From Dolomitihabitans soli (lineage in GTDB: Bacteria; Actinomycetota; Actinomycetes; Streptosporangiales; Streptosporangiaceae): DNA of 64,000 bases. The position numbers and the translations under genes were made by a program. Below the pieces are notes generated by a model, which worked only from the letters and a program-made list of their open reading frames with translations, did not search any database and was not told where the DNA came from. The stretch lies in assembly GCF_022213955.1 (NCBI RefSeq), contig NZ_JAKNTW010000006.1:372001-436000 (forward strand), in the 5' to 3' direction. This document shows, piece after piece, positions 1 to 8,752 of the stretch (position 1 is its first letter; each line of letters opens with the position of its first letter).

Positions 1-965
1 ACCTCGCTCCAGCCGGCGCGGAAGTCGAGCGGGTTCGGGACGTCAGGGTTCCACACCGGCATCGGTGTGTTGACCCGTTCCTGGGTCCTGCAGTCACGCA
101 GACCGGCGATCGCGCTGCCGTGGGTTCCGTCCAGCTGCCACTCACCGATCTCGTCGCGGTAGGGCCGGGTCGCCCAGGACGTGGTGAACTGCGAGAGGAC
201 GCCGTTCTCGAGCTTGAACATGCCGTATGCGGCGTCCTCGGCGGTCGACTGGTACTCCTCGCCGTTCTCGTCCCACCGCCTCGGGATGTGGATCTCCGTG
301 TGACAGAGAACCGACGTGATCGGCGAGACGATGTTGTCGATCAGGTAGCGCCAGTGGGGATACATGTCGAGGATGAGTCCGCCGCCGTCCTCGCTGCGGT
401 AGTTCCACGACGGACGGTTCGGGGGTTGCCAGTCGCCTTCGAAGACCCAGTAGCCGAAGTTCAGCCGGAAGCTGAGCAGGGTGCCGAAGAAGCCGGAGTC
501 GATGAGCCGCTTGAGTTTGCGCATGCCCGGAAGGAAGAGCTTGTCCTGGACGACGCCGTTCTTGAGCCCGGCGCTCGTGGCCAGGCGCGCGAGTTCAAGG
601 GCATCGCCCAGCGATGCGGCGGTCGGCTTCTCGCAGAAGACGTGCTTCCCGGCGGCGATGGCCTTGCGAATCGACGCCGCTCGTTCCTTGGTGGTCTGCG
701 CGTCGAAGTAGATGCTGTCGCCGGCGTTGTCCAGCGCTTCGTCGAGACTGGTCGTCCACCGGTCGATCCCGCAGCGCCTGGCCAGGTTCTCGAGTTTGGC
801 CGGGTTGCGTCCGACGAGGATCGGGTCGACCATCAGCCGCCGCCCGTCGGCCAGCTGCATCCCTCCTTGATCGCGGATCGCCAGGACCGAGCGTTCCAGA
901 TGCTGGCGCGTCCCCATCCGTCCGGTGACGCCGTTCATGATGATTCCGACGCGAACGTGATCCAT
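1..965 (-). CDS. Gfo/Idh/MocA-family oxidoreductase (3' end off window)
   Basis: Encodes the first ~321 residues of a NAD(P)-dependent sugar or cyclitol dehydrogenase; the stop lies beyond the left edge. The N-terminus has a Rossmann start (VRVGIIMNGVTGRMG), and near residues 112-114 the EKP motif (VFCEKPTAASL) supplies the Lys typical of the family. A middle segment reading GGLILDMYPHW matches the C-terminal substrate domain. The ATG follows GAGAGGAG at 6 nt. It is divergent from the SDR-led operon and shares its promoter region, so the two are probably co-regulated by the LacI-type operators between them. Substrate unknown. Confidence 0.85.
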   Translation of the reverse strand, partial: MDHVRVGIIMNGVTGRMGTRQHLERSVLAIRDQGGMQLADGRRLMVDPILVGRNPAKLENLARRCGIDRWTTSLDEALDNAGDSIYFDAQTTKERAASIRKAIAAGKHVFCEKPTAASLGDALELARLATSAGLKNGVVQDKLFLPGMRKLKRLIDSGFFGTLLSFRLNFGYWVFEGDWQPPNRPSWNYRSEDGGGLILDMYPHWRYLIDNIVSPITSVLCHTEIHIPRRWDENGEEYQSTAEDAAYGMFKLENGVLSQFTTSWATRPYRDEIGEWQLDGTHGSAIAGLRDCRTQERVNTPMPVWNPDVPNPLDFRAGWSE

Positions 966-987
966 GTCCGACTCCTCTCTGGTTTCT

Positions 988-1002
988 GTAAGCGCTTTCT
1001 AA
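988..1002. promoter_or_regulatory. LacI-type operator, left copy
   Basis: Sequence GTAAGCGCTTTCTAA contains the palindrome AAGCGCTT with the central CG typical of LacI/GalR operators. It lies about 22 bp upstream of the oxidoreductase start on the minus strand. It nearly repeats the copy near 1198. Confidence 0.6.
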
Positions 1003-1197
1003 TCGCTGTGCTCGTAATCTGTCAAGGAGCACCTTAACAGTCGAACAACCTGCACGCGTTGCCGCCGAGGGCCGCAGCGCGACGGCCTGTGTCAATGAGC
1101 GGACGCCCACGACGGCTCGGGCCGCGGTCGTGTCGCCGGCGGGAAAGGGGATCGTCTCTTGAGGTGTTCGTCATGCTGTGCGAGCATAGCCCAAAAT

Positions 1198-1214
1198 TGA
1201 AAGCGCTTTCTAAG
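1198..1214. promoter_or_regulatory. LacI-type operator, right copy
   Basis: TTGAAAGCGCTTTCTAA holds the 12-bp perfect palindrome GAAAGCGCTTTC. It lies directly before the AAGGAG ribosome site of the SDR gene, so a bound repressor would block that promoter. It differs from the TAGGCAAACGTT sites next to the window's own LacI gene, so the cognate regulator is probably encoded elsewhere. Confidence 0.65.
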
Positions 1215-1221
1215 GAGCAGC

Positions 1222-1992
1222 ATGGCTGCACGGAACGGGAAGGGTTCGCTAAGTGGCCGCGTCGTCGCGGTGACCGGCGGCGGGAAAGGGATCGGCCGGG
1301 CGATCGTCCTGGCCGCCGCGGCGGAGGGAGCGAGCGTCGCGGTGGCTTACCACGACAGTGAGACAGGTGCGAAGGAGGTCGCAGACCTCGTGCGCGGGCA
1401 CGGCCTCGAGGCAGAGGTGTTCGCGTGCGACGTCACCGACCGGGAGCAGGTCTTCTCCTTCATCCGAGGGGCGGAGAAGCGGTTCGGGCGTATCGATGGC
1501 CTGATCAACAATGCCGGGGTCATGCCGGACTCGCCGTTCCTGGAGATGACGGCCGGAGAGTGGGATCGGGTCATCGCTACCAATCTGACCAGCGCCTTTC
1601 ACGCCAGCCAGGCCGTCCTGCCGGGCATGCTCGAGCGGGGCAAGGGCGCCATCGTCAACGTCGCGTCACGGCTGGGGCTGGTCGGCTGGCCGGGGGTCGC
1701 CCACTACGCGAGCGCCAAGGCAGGCGTCATCGCGCTCGCGAAGTCGATCTCACGGGAGTTCGGCCAGCGAGGCATCCGGGCGAACTGCGTGGCACCGGGG
1801 GTCACCAACACCGACATGGGACGCATGGTGATGCAAGGCGAGGTCGGCCGCCGCCGGATGGCCGAGCTCCCGTTGGGGCGCTTCGGTGAGCCCGGCGAGG
1901 TCGCGGACTGCGTCGTGTACCTGCTGTCGGACGCGTCGTCGCTGCTGATCGGGCAGACCCTCAATCCCAACAGCGGCGGGTTGATGCCATGA
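1222..1992 (+). CDS. Short-chain dehydrogenase/reductase (SDR)
   Basis: A 256-residue classical SDR, probably interconverting a hydroxyl and a ketone in a catabolic pathway with NAD(P). Visible motifs are the nucleotide-binding TGGGKGIG (18-25), NNAG (96-99), the catalytic Ser near 149, and Tyr162/Lys166 in HYASAKAG. Length and order are normal for the FabG-like group. The ATG follows AAGGAG. The stop overlaps the ATG of the CoA-transferase by 4 bp, so the two are translationally coupled. Its position at the head of an operon with CoA-transferase and hydratase genes suggests oxidation or reduction of a ring or side-chain hydroxyl of a carbon source. Confidence 0.88.
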   Translation: MAARNGKGSLSGRVVAVTGGGKGIGRAIVLAAAAEGASVAVAYHDSETGAKEVADLVRGHGLEAEVFACDVTDREQVFSFIRGAEKRFGRIDGLINNAGVMPDSPFLEMTAGEWDRVIATNLTSAFHASQAVLPGMLERGKGAIVNVASRLGLVGWPGVAHYASAKAGVIALAKSISREFGQRGIRANCVAPGVTNTDMGRMVMQGEVGRRRMAELPLGRFGEPGEVADCVVYLLSDASSLLIGQTLNPNSGGLMP

Positions 1993-3563
1993 GCCCGGTG
2001 ATCGGCACTGTCGAGGACGCCGTCGCGCTGATCCATGACGGCGCGGCCGTCTGGGTGGGAGGCTCCGGCGCCGGACACGGCGTCCCGCAAGCCTTCATCG
2101 ACGCATTGGCTGAGCACTTCGGGCGCGCCGGCCGTCCTCGCGACCTGACGACGGTGCGGGTCGTCGGCATCGGTGACTTCGGCGACGTCGGGTTCTCCCA
2201 GCTCGCGCTCCCCGGGCTGGCGCGGCGCACGATCGGCAGCAACATCGGCAACGAGCCGCGGCTGGGCGCCCTCGTCACGGCGGGCGCCCTCGAGGCGTAC
2301 TCGCTGCCTCAGGGAGTCCTGTCGGCCCTGTGCCGTGACATGGCCGCAGGCCGCCCGGGCCACCTGACGCACGTCGGACTCGGCACGTACGTAGATCCGC
2401 GGCAGACCGGAGGGCGGCAGAACGCCCGCACGATCGAGTGCATCGTCGAGGTCGTCGAGCTGGCCGGGCGGGAGTGGTTGTTCTACCACTCGCTGCCGAT
2501 CGACATCGCCGTCATCCGGGCGACCACCGCCGACGAGGACGGCAACCTGACATTTGAGCACGAGCCTATTCTCGGCGACTCGCTCGCGCTCGCCATGGCG
2601 GCGCACAACAACGGTGGCAAGGTGGTCGTTCAGGTCGAGCGTCTAGCCGGCCGCGGGTCGCTGCGCCCCGGCGACATCCGCATCCCCGGCGCGCTGACCG
2701 ACCTTGTGTACACCGACGCACGGCAGCGCCAAACGTACCTCACGTCTCACTCTCCCTACTACTCCGGCGAACTGCGGGCGCCCTCGGCCGGGCTGGCGCG
2801 GACTCCGCTCGACGTTCGCAAGGTCATCGCGCGTCGCTCGTTCATGGAGTTCCGTCCCGGCGACATCTGCAATCTCGGGTTCGGCATCTCCCAGCAGATC
2901 GGGTCGATCGCCGCTGAGGAAGGCGTGGCCGAGGCGCTGACGCTGACCGTGGAGCAGGGCATCTTCGGCGGGGTGCCCGCGTTCGGCGGGGACGGCGGCG
3001 CCGGGTACAACTACCAGGCCCGGCTGGAGCAGCCCTCGATGTTCGACTTCTACGACGGCGGCGGGCTGGACATCGCCAGCCTGTCGTTCGCGCAGGTCGA
3101 CCGCGCCGGCAATGTCAATGTGCACGCTTTCGACGAGCATCCCCGTGGTCCGGGCGGCTTCATCAACATCAGCACCAGCACCAAGCGGCTCTGCTTTGTG
3201 GGCACGTTCACCGCCGGCGGCCTGCGGGTCTCCTTCGACGACGGCTCCCTCAGCATCGTGCGGGAAGGCCGCCACCGCAAATTCGTCGACGCGGTGACCG
3301 AAATCAGCTTCAACGGAGAGCTGGCGGCGCAGAAAGGGCAGTCGGTGCGCTACGTGACCGAACGAGCCGTCTTCGAGTTGACTCCCGAGGGCCTCGCGCT
3401 GATCGAGGTGGCGCCCGGCATCGACGTCGAGCGTGACGTACTGGCCCACATGGGTGTGAAGCCCGCGATGAGCGCGTCGCTCACGCTGATGGATGCGCGG
3501 CTGTTCGCGCCGGAGCCCATGGGCCTCGCCCGCCACTTCCGCACCGAGGAGGCGCTCTCGTGA
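1989..3563 (+). CDS. Family I CoA-transferase (YdiF-like)
   Basis: A 524-residue fused alpha/beta acyl-CoA:carboxylate CoA-transferase, which would move CoA from a donor such as acetyl- or succinyl-CoA onto a pathway acid. The N-terminal half has the glycine-rich VWVGGSGAGHGVPQ. The C-terminal half carries TLTVEQGIFGG, where the Glu near residue 321 is the expected nucleophile forming the glutamyl-CoA intermediate. The length fits single-chain YdiF/PCT-type enzymes. It overlaps the upstream SDR and downstream hydratase genes by 4 bp each. With those neighbours it suggests activation of a carboxylic acid followed by beta-oxidation-like steps; the substrate is not evident. Confidence 0.85.
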   Translation: MSPVIGTVEDAVALIHDGAAVWVGGSGAGHGVPQAFIDALAEHFGRAGRPRDLTTVRVVGIGDFGDVGFSQLALPGLARRTIGSNIGNEPRLGALVTAGALEAYSLPQGVLSALCRDMAAGRPGHLTHVGLGTYVDPRQTGGRQNARTIECIVEVVELAGREWLFYHSLPIDIAVIRATTADEDGNLTFEHEPILGDSLALAMAAHNNGGKVVVQVERLAGRGSLRPGDIRIPGALTDLVYTDARQRQTYLTSHSPYYSGELRAPSAGLARTPLDVRKVIARRSFMEFRPGDICNLGFGISQQIGSIAAEEGVAEALTLTVEQGIFGGVPAFGGDGGAGYNYQARLEQPSMFDFYDGGGLDIASLSFAQVDRAGNVNVHAFDEHPRGPGGFINISTSTKRLCFVGTFTAGGLRVSFDDGSLSIVREGRHRKFVDAVTEISFNGELAAQKGQSVRYVTERAVFELTPEGLALIEVAPGIDVERDVLAHMGVKPAMSASLTLMDARLFAPEPMGLARHFRTEEALS

Positions 3564-4333
3564 CCGAGCTGGTGCATCTGGTCCCCGGGATCTGCGCCGA
3601 GATCGTGCTGGACAACCCGCCGATGAACGTCGTGACGACCGAGCTTACGGCCCAGCTGCGTCAGGTGCTGCAGGCGGTGGCGGAGGACGCCGCCACCCGC
3701 GCGGTGATCGTGTACGGGGCCGGCGGCCGGGCCTTCTGCGCCGGCTCGGACATCGCGGAGTTCGAGTCGCTTCACGGACGCGCCGCCGAGGGCAAGCTGC
3801 TTCTGGAGAAACTGGTCTACCGCCAACTCGCCATGCTCCAGGTGCCCACGATCGCGGCCATCGAGGGTCACGCGCTCGGCGGCGGGCTCGAGCTGGCGCT
3901 GTGCTGCGACTTCCGCATCGCCACGCCCCGGTCCAAGCTCGGCATGCCCGAGCTCAAGCTCGGTGTGACTCCTGGCAGCGGCGGCACACAGCGCCTGCCC
4001 CGCATCGTCGGCCCGGCGCGTGCCAAAGAGATCATCCTGCTCGGACAGCCGATGGACGTCGGCAAGGCGCTGTCGATCGGGCTGCTCACCCAGGTCGTCG
4101 AGGTCGGCGGGGCCGTGGCCGCCGCACGTGAGATGGCGGCCACGCTCGCCGAGCGCGGGCCGGTGGCCATGCGGGTGGCGAAGAAGCTGCTCGACGCCGC
4201 CACGGAGACCACCCTCGAGGAGGGCCTAGCGCTCGAGATGGACGGATCTGAGGTCGTGTTCGCGACCGGCGACGTCCTGGAGGGCGCACGGGCCTTCCTC
4301 GGAAAGCGCGCACCCCGGTTCATCGGTCGCTGA
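3560..4333 (+). CDS. Enoyl-CoA hydratase/isomerase
   Basis: A 257-residue crotonase-fold enzyme, expected to hydrate or isomerise an enoyl-CoA. The oxyanion-hole segments are AFCAGSD (about 57-63) and GHALGGGLELALCCD (about 103-117). The second catalytic Glu is in MPELKLGVTPGSGGTQR near residue 130. The Glu aligned with Glu144 of the rat enzyme is present in GLELAL. The ATG overlaps the CoA-transferase stop by 4 bp, so it is the third coupled gene of the operon. It probably acts on the CoA thioester made by the preceding transferase. Confidence 0.88.
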   Translation: MTELVHLVPGICAEIVLDNPPMNVVTTELTAQLRQVLQAVAEDAATRAVIVYGAGGRAFCAGSDIAEFESLHGRAAEGKLLLEKLVYRQLAMLQVPTIAAIEGHALGGGLELALCCDFRIATPRSKLGMPELKLGVTPGSGGTQRLPRIVGPARAKEIILLGQPMDVGKALSIGLLTQVVEVGGAVAAAREMAATLAERGPVAMRVAKKLLDAATETTLEEGLALEMDGSEVVFATGDVLEGARAFLGKRAPRFIGR

Positions 4334-4359
4334 ACCATCCAGGAGTTGAGGAGAAACAG

Positions 4360-5208
4360 ATGCGGACAACGGCGCTCTTCGGCAAGCCGCTGCGGCGACG
4401 GCACTCGGAGGTCATGCACAACGCGGCGTTCGCCGCCGCCGGCGTCGAGGCCCGGTACGAGTTGCGCGAGGTCGACGAAGCGGAGCTCGCCGAGCAGGTC
4501 GAACAGGCCCGGCGGGACGGCTGGATGGGCTTCCAGATCACTGCCCCCCACAAGCGGATCGTGATGACCCTACTCGACGAGATCGAACCGGACGCCCGGC
4601 GGATCGGTGCGGTCAACAGCGTCGCCGTCGGCGAGGACGGGAGACTCATCGGCTTCAACACCGACGTCCTCGGGTTTCTGACCGCTCTGCGGTCGTGCCA
4701 CCCCGGCGAGCTGACCGGACGCTCCGCTGTGGTCGCCGGTTCCGGTGGGGTGGGCCACGCCGCCACGTACGGACTCGCGACGGCCGGTGTCGCGAAACTC
4801 ACCGTCCTCGATCTCGACGTCGCCATGCCCCGGAGGCTTGCCGAAGAGTTCGCGGACTTCGCCCCGATCGACCCCTTGGCGTTCGGGGACCCCAGAGTCG
4901 GCAAGCGTCTCGCCCATGCCGACGTCTTCGTGAACGCGACCTCGGTCGGCATGCTGTCTCCGGGGCCGGTCGTGGATGTCGGCCTCATCAACCCCTCCGC
5001 CGCCGTCTTCGACGTGGTCTACATCCCGGCCGAGACCGAACTGGTGCGTCAGGCCCGCGCTCGGGGCATGCGCGCCGCGAACGGCGACCGGATGCTCGTC
5101 GCTCAGGCGGCGAGGGCATGGACCAGGTGGACCGGTTTGGCCGATCCCACCGACGTGATGCGTGACGCGGTCGCGCCGCTGCTCGCCCGCGACGACCTCC
5201 AACCCTGA
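4360..5208 (+). CDS. Shikimate/quinate dehydrogenase-like protein
   Basis: A 282-residue member of the AroE family. The N-terminal substrate domain has FGKPLRRRHSEVMHN, ITAPHK (catalytic Lys) and GAVNSV followed by FNTD. The C-terminal Rossmann domain has VVAGSGGVGHAA. It would oxidise a cyclohexene or cyclohexane carboxylate hydroxyl. The SxS substrate motif of true shikimate dehydrogenases is replaced around RRHSEV, so a paralogue acting on quinate or another ring acid is likely. The ATG follows GTTGAGGAG 6-8 nt upstream, and the gene begins 26 bp after the hydratase. Its catabolic neighbours argue against a housekeeping aromatic-biosynthesis role. Confidence 0.82.
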   Translation: MRTTALFGKPLRRRHSEVMHNAAFAAAGVEARYELREVDEAELAEQVEQARRDGWMGFQITAPHKRIVMTLLDEIEPDARRIGAVNSVAVGEDGRLIGFNTDVLGFLTALRSCHPGELTGRSAVVAGSGGVGHAATYGLATAGVAKLTVLDLDVAMPRRLAEEFADFAPIDPLAFGDPRVGKRLAHADVFVNATSVGMLSPGPVVDVGLINPSAAVFDVVYIPAETELVRQARARGMRAANGDRMLVAQAARAWTRWTGLADPTDVMRDAVAPLLARDDLQP

Positions 5209-5226
5209 GGCCGGGTCGCCAAAGCC

Positions 5227-5259
5227 GTGAAGGAGGGCGACGTCGTCGCCCTCCTTCAC
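5227..5259. terminator. Bidirectional hairpin terminator
   Basis: A perfect 15-bp inverted repeat (GTGAAGGAGGGCGAC and its complement) with a 3-nt loop lies between two convergent genes, 18 bp after the shikimate-dehydrogenase stop. No U-tract follows, which is usual for actinomycete terminators. Confidence 0.8.
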
Positions 5260-5308
5260 CTTCCCCGTGGGTGCTGTCGCGCCCGGCCGGCGACGGCGTG
5301 GTCCCTGG

Positions 5309-6322
5309 CTACGGTCGTCCGCCGGGCAGCCGCATCAGACGCCGGATGTTGCGATGGTAGATCTGCTCGCGATCAGTGCCGGGGATGTCCATGGCGTCGA
5401 GGACGCGGATGGTCTCCCGGATGTACATGGGTCCGCCTTCGGGGTCGAAGGGGCAGTCGGTGCCGAACAGGACGTGGTCGGCGCCGAAGAAGTCGAGGCC
5501 GCAGCGGATGCCGATGTCGGAACCTGACAGGGCGGTGTCGGCGTAGAAGCGGCGGAAGTAGTCGAGCGGCCGTTGTGGCAGCAGGTTGCGGTAGTCCTCG
5601 CCGGCGGTGCGACTGCCGAGCTGGTCGCTCCAGCCCAGTCCGATCCGGCCCTCCAGGTAGGGGATCATGGCCCCCATGTGATGGGTGATGATCTTGATGT
5701 CGGGATGGCGTTCGTACAGGCCGGAGAAGACCAGCCGGGCCATGGCGACGCTGGTCTCGTACGGCCAGCCGAGCGCCCACCAGATCTCGTACTTGGAGGT
5801 GTCCTCGGTGGCGTAGTCGGCGAAGGCGGCGCTGCGGGTGGGGTGCATCCAGATGGGCAGGTCGCGCCCGGCCATCTCGTCGAACACGACCTGGAACGCC
5901 GGATCGTCGAGCGGCCGGCCATTGACGTTGGTGAAGACCTGCACGCCGCGGGCGCCGAGGTCGTCGATGGCGAAGGCGAGCTCGGCCAGGGCGGCGTCCG
6001 GGTTGTTCATCGGCAGGGAGGCGACGAAGGCCGGGAACCGGTCGGGGTGCTTCTCGCACAGCTCCAGCATCGATACGTTGGCCAGCCGGGCCAGTGCCGC
6101 GGACTCGGCCGGGCCGGCGAGCAGTTCGATCGGCGGTGAGGACAGCGTGAGCACCTGCTGGTAGCCGTCGCCGAACTCGTCCATCATGCGGAGCCGGACG
6201 TCGAGGTCGTGCAGCGCGGGCAGCTCCAGCCACCTCCTGAGCGCGCCCGGGTCGACGGCGAGTTCGCGCATTCGCTCGAAGTAGGGCGCGGGCAGGATGT
6301 GGCTGTAGGCGTCGACCTTCAT
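5309..6322 (-). CDS. Amidohydrolase (ACMSD-like, metal-dependent)
   Basis: A 337-residue amidohydrolase-2 family protein, related to decarboxylases or hydrolases such as ACMSD, gamma-resorcylate decarboxylase and 5-carboxyvanillate decarboxylase. Visible metal-site motifs are IWMHPTR, ITHHMGAM and FGTDCPFD. The N-terminal metal motif reads D4-x-Y6-x-H8 (VDAYSHIL), where the first His or Glu of the usual D-x-H/E-x-H is Tyr. The ATG overlaps the permease stop by 4 bp, making it the last gene of the ABC-transporter operon. The context suggests it acts on the imported compound, perhaps decarboxylating an aromatic or cyclic acid. Confidence 0.85.
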   Translation of the reverse strand: MKVDAYSHILPAPYFERMRELAVDPGALRRWLELPALHDLDVRLRMMDEFGDGYQQVLTLSSPPIELLAGPAESAALARLANVSMLELCEKHPDRFPAFVASLPMNNPDAALAELAFAIDDLGARGVQVFTNVNGRPLDDPAFQVVFDEMAGRDLPIWMHPTRSAAFADYATEDTSKYEIWWALGWPYETSVAMARLVFSGLYERHPDIKIITHHMGAMIPYLEGRIGLGWSDQLGSRTAGEDYRNLLPQRPLDYFRRFYADTALSGSDIGIRCGLDFFGADHVLFGTDCPFDPEGGPMYIRETIRVLDAMDIPGTDREQIYHRNIRRLMRLPGGRP

Positions 6323-7137
6323 TGATTTCCTCTCGTTGTCCTGGGAACCCAGCGGGTGATGCGGCGGTCGACGGCTTGGACGAGTGCGACGGCGCCGAGT
6401 GCGACGGCGATGATGACCAGGAGCACGGCCAGCACGCCGGCGCTGTCGAACCGGCCGCCGGCCTGGGTGACGATGCGGCCCAGGCCGACGACGGCGATGA
6501 ACATCTCGCCGTTGATCATGCCGGTGACGGCGCGGCCGACGCCGAGCCGGACCCCGGCCATGATCATTGGGGCGGCGGCCGGGAGCATCACGCGCAGCAG
6601 CACCTGGCGTTCGCCGGCGCCGTAGGAGCGGGCCATCTCGACCAGATGGACCGGTACGGACTGGATGGCCGAGGCGGTGTTGATGATGATGACGAACATG
6701 GCGTACATGACCACCACGGCGACGATCGAGCCGCGGCCCTCCCCCAGTAGGGAGAAGAAGATCGGCGCGAAGACCAGCGACGGGGCGGTCAGCAGCGCGT
6801 AGACGTACACGCCGAGAGCGGCCTCGACCTTGCGGTAGCGGCCCATGGCGACGCCGGCGACCAGGCCGGCGGCCAGCGAGATGGCGAACCCGAGGATCAG
6901 GTTGACCAGGCTGTCGGCGAGGCTCGTGACGATGAGGCCGCTGGTGGCCATGTCGGCGAGGCGGGCCAGCACCGTGCTGAGCGGGGGGAAGAACGACATT
7001 CCGGCCAGTTGCCCGATCAGTTCCCAGGCCGCGGCTCCGGCGGCCAGACTGATCGGGGCGGCGGGCAGGCGCCGCCAGGACGGCCGTTTGCGGGCAGGTG
7101 CCGCACGTGTGCTGTGGTGGTCGGCCAGAGCACTCAT
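6319..7137 (-). CDS. ABC transporter permease (SsuC/TauC type)
   Basis: A 272-residue inner-membrane permease of the nitrate/sulfonate/taurine importer class. About six hydrophobic segments follow a basic N-terminus. The binding-protein-dependent permease loop is EMARSYGAGERQVLLRVMLP, the EAA motif contacting the ATPase. The ATG at 7137 lies within the end of the upstream ATPase gene (4-bp overlap), and the stop overlaps the amidohydrolase start. Longer upstream reading in this frame is out-of-frame shadow of the ATPase gene. It is one of two permeases in the operon, which suggests a heterodimeric channel. Confidence 0.88.
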   Translation of the reverse strand: MSALADHHSTRAAPARKRPSWRRLPAAPISLAAGAAAWELIGQLAGMSFFPPLSTVLARLADMATSGLIVTSLADSLVNLILGFAISLAAGLVAGVAMGRYRKVEAALGVYVYALLTAPSLVFAPIFFSLLGEGRGSIVAVVVMYAMFVIIINTASAIQSVPVHLVEMARSYGAGERQVLLRVMLPAAAPMIMAGVRLGVGRAVTGMINGEMFIAVVGLGRIVTQAGGRFDSAGVLAVLLVIIAVALGAVALVQAVDRRITRWVPRTTRGNQ

Positions 7138-7928
7138 CCGGCCACCTTGGACGGGCGGTGCTCTTCGTGCATGTCGCGGAGCCGGTCCCACAGGTAGGCG
7201 GTGATCTCGACGTACTGGCCTGAGCGTTCGAGGGCGCCGACGTCGCTGGAGCGGGGCCGTTCCAGCGGAACCGGGACGATTTCGGAGATGCGGCCGGGGC
7301 GGGCGCTCATCAGCACGACGCGGTCGCCCAGCAGCACGGCCTCCTCCATGCTGTGGGTGATGAACACGACGGTCATCCGGTGTTCCTCCCAGATCGACAG
7401 CAGCTCCTCCTGCAGCAGGCGGCGGGTCTGCTCGTCGACTGCGCCGAACGGCTCGTCCATGAGCAGCACCCGTGGCCGCATGGCGAGAGCCCGGGCGAGG
7501 CCGACGCGTTGCTGCATGCCGCCGGACAGCTCGCCGGGCCGTTTGGTCTCGAACCCGGACAGGCCCACCATGGCGATCAGCGAGCGGGCGCGTTCCTCGC
7601 GCTCGGCCCGGCCGACCCCGCGCATGCGCAGCCCGAACGCGACGTTGTCCAGCACGGTGGCCCAGGGCAGCAGCGCGAAGTTCTGGAAGACCATGCTGCG
7701 GTCGGGGCCGGGGCCGCGTACGGGCGTGCCGTCGATGCGGATGTCGCCGTCGTTCCAGGGGATGAGCCCGGCGATGGTCTTCAGCAGCGTGGTCTTCCCG
7801 CAACCGCTCGGCCCCAGCACGGTCAGGAACTCGTTCTCCCCGACATCGAGGTTGACGTCCCGTAGCGCCTCGACCGTCTCGTTGTCCTGGCCGACGAAGC
7901 TCTTTCCCAATCCACGGATCTCGATCAA
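7134..7928 (-). CDS. ABC transporter ATPase (SsuB/TauB type)
   Basis: A 264-residue importer ATPase. Walker A is GPSGCGKTT, the Q-loop lies in MVFQNFALLPW, the signature is LSGGMQQRVGLARAL, Walker B is VLLMDEPFGAVD, and the H-loop is FITHSMEEA. The start is taken as TTG at 7928, with AAGGA seven nt upstream; this TTG overlaps the stop of the upstream permease (TTGA), a coupling arrangement. No ATG or GTG start fits better. It powers import with the flanking permeases and the lipoprotein binding protein. Confidence 0.87.
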   Translation of the reverse strand: MIEIRGLGKSFVGQDNETVEALRDVNLDVGENEFLTVLGPSGCGKTTLLKTIAGLIPWNDGDIRIDGTPVRGPGPDRSMVFQNFALLPWATVLDNVAFGLRMRGVGRAEREERARSLIAMVGLSGFETKRPGELSGGMQQRVGLARALAMRPRVLLMDEPFGAVDEQTRRLLQEELLSIWEEHRMTVVFITHSMEEAVLLGDRVVLMSARPGRISEIVPVPLERPRSSDVGALERSGQYVEITAYLWDRLRDMHEEHRPSKVAG

Positions 7929-8752
7929 CGCGCGTTCCTTGCCGTAGTCGTCTGAGCCCACCGAGTCAGCCTGCGTTCGCCCCACCGCGCGACGGAGATC
8001 AGCAGGAGCGCCTCCGCCAAGATGATCACGATGGTGCCGTAGAGCAGCGGGGCCTTGAACAGGCCGCGGTACTCCAGGATCAGCCCGCCCAGCGCGGTGG
8101 ACACCATGAGCAGCTCGACGATCACCATCCCGGTGACCGCCCGCCCGACGCCCAGCCGGATGCCCGTCATGATCGCCGGCAGCGCGCCGGGCAGCAGGAC
8201 CCGCGTCCAGATCTGCCGCTCGCTCGCCCCGAACGAGCGGGCCATCTCGATCAGCGACGGGTCCACCTGCCGGACCCCGGTGCGGCTGTTCACCACCACC
8301 ATCACGATCGAGAAGATCGTGACGAGGATGACCCGCGAGGCCAGCCCGAACCCCACCGACATCATCAGCAGCGGGATGATCGCCGCCATCGGGGTGACCA
8401 GCAGGATGTTGAGATACACGTCCGCGAATCGCTCCAGCAGCCGGAAGCGGCCCAGCACGATGCCCGCCGGCACGCCGACCACGACCGCGATGCCGAAGCC
8501 GAGCACCAGCGCCTGGTTGCTGACGTACATCGCCCGCCACAGCTCCGCGCTGCCCAGCAGCTCCACCGTCGCCGCGACGGTCTCGGTGAAGGTGGGGATG
8601 AGCAGACCGCCCCACCCGCGGGCGTAGAGCTCCCAGCCGGCGGCGAAGACGGTGAACGTCAGCAACTGGTACGGCAGGCTCGCGCCGGCCAGGCGCCGCA
8701 GTACGTCCGGGCGGCGCGCAGGTCGAGGGCCGGCCCGGAAGGCGGCGGTCAT
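7925..8752 (-). CDS. ABC transporter permease (SsuC/TauC type)
   Basis: A 275-residue permease paralogous to the one at 6319-7137. Hydrophobic helices include YQLLTFTVFAAGWELYA and ALVLGFGIAVVVGVPAG. The EAA loop reads EMARSFGASERQIWTRVLLP. Its ATG overlaps the stop of the binding-protein gene by 4 bp, and its stop overlaps the ATPase start. Two different permeases flanking one ATPase suggest a heteromeric channel. Confidence 0.88.
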   Translation of the reverse strand: MTAAFRAGPRPARRPDVLRRLAGASLPYQLLTFTVFAAGWELYARGWGGLLIPTFTETVAATVELLGSAELWRAMYVSNQALVLGFGIAVVVGVPAGIVLGRFRLLERFADVYLNILLVTPMAAIIPLLMMSVGFGLASRVILVTIFSIVMVVVNSRTGVRQVDPSLIEMARSFGASERQIWTRVLLPGALPAIMTGIRLGVGRAVTGMVIVELLMVSTALGGLILEYRGLFKAPLLYGTIVIILAEALLLISVARWGERRLTRWAQTTTARNAR

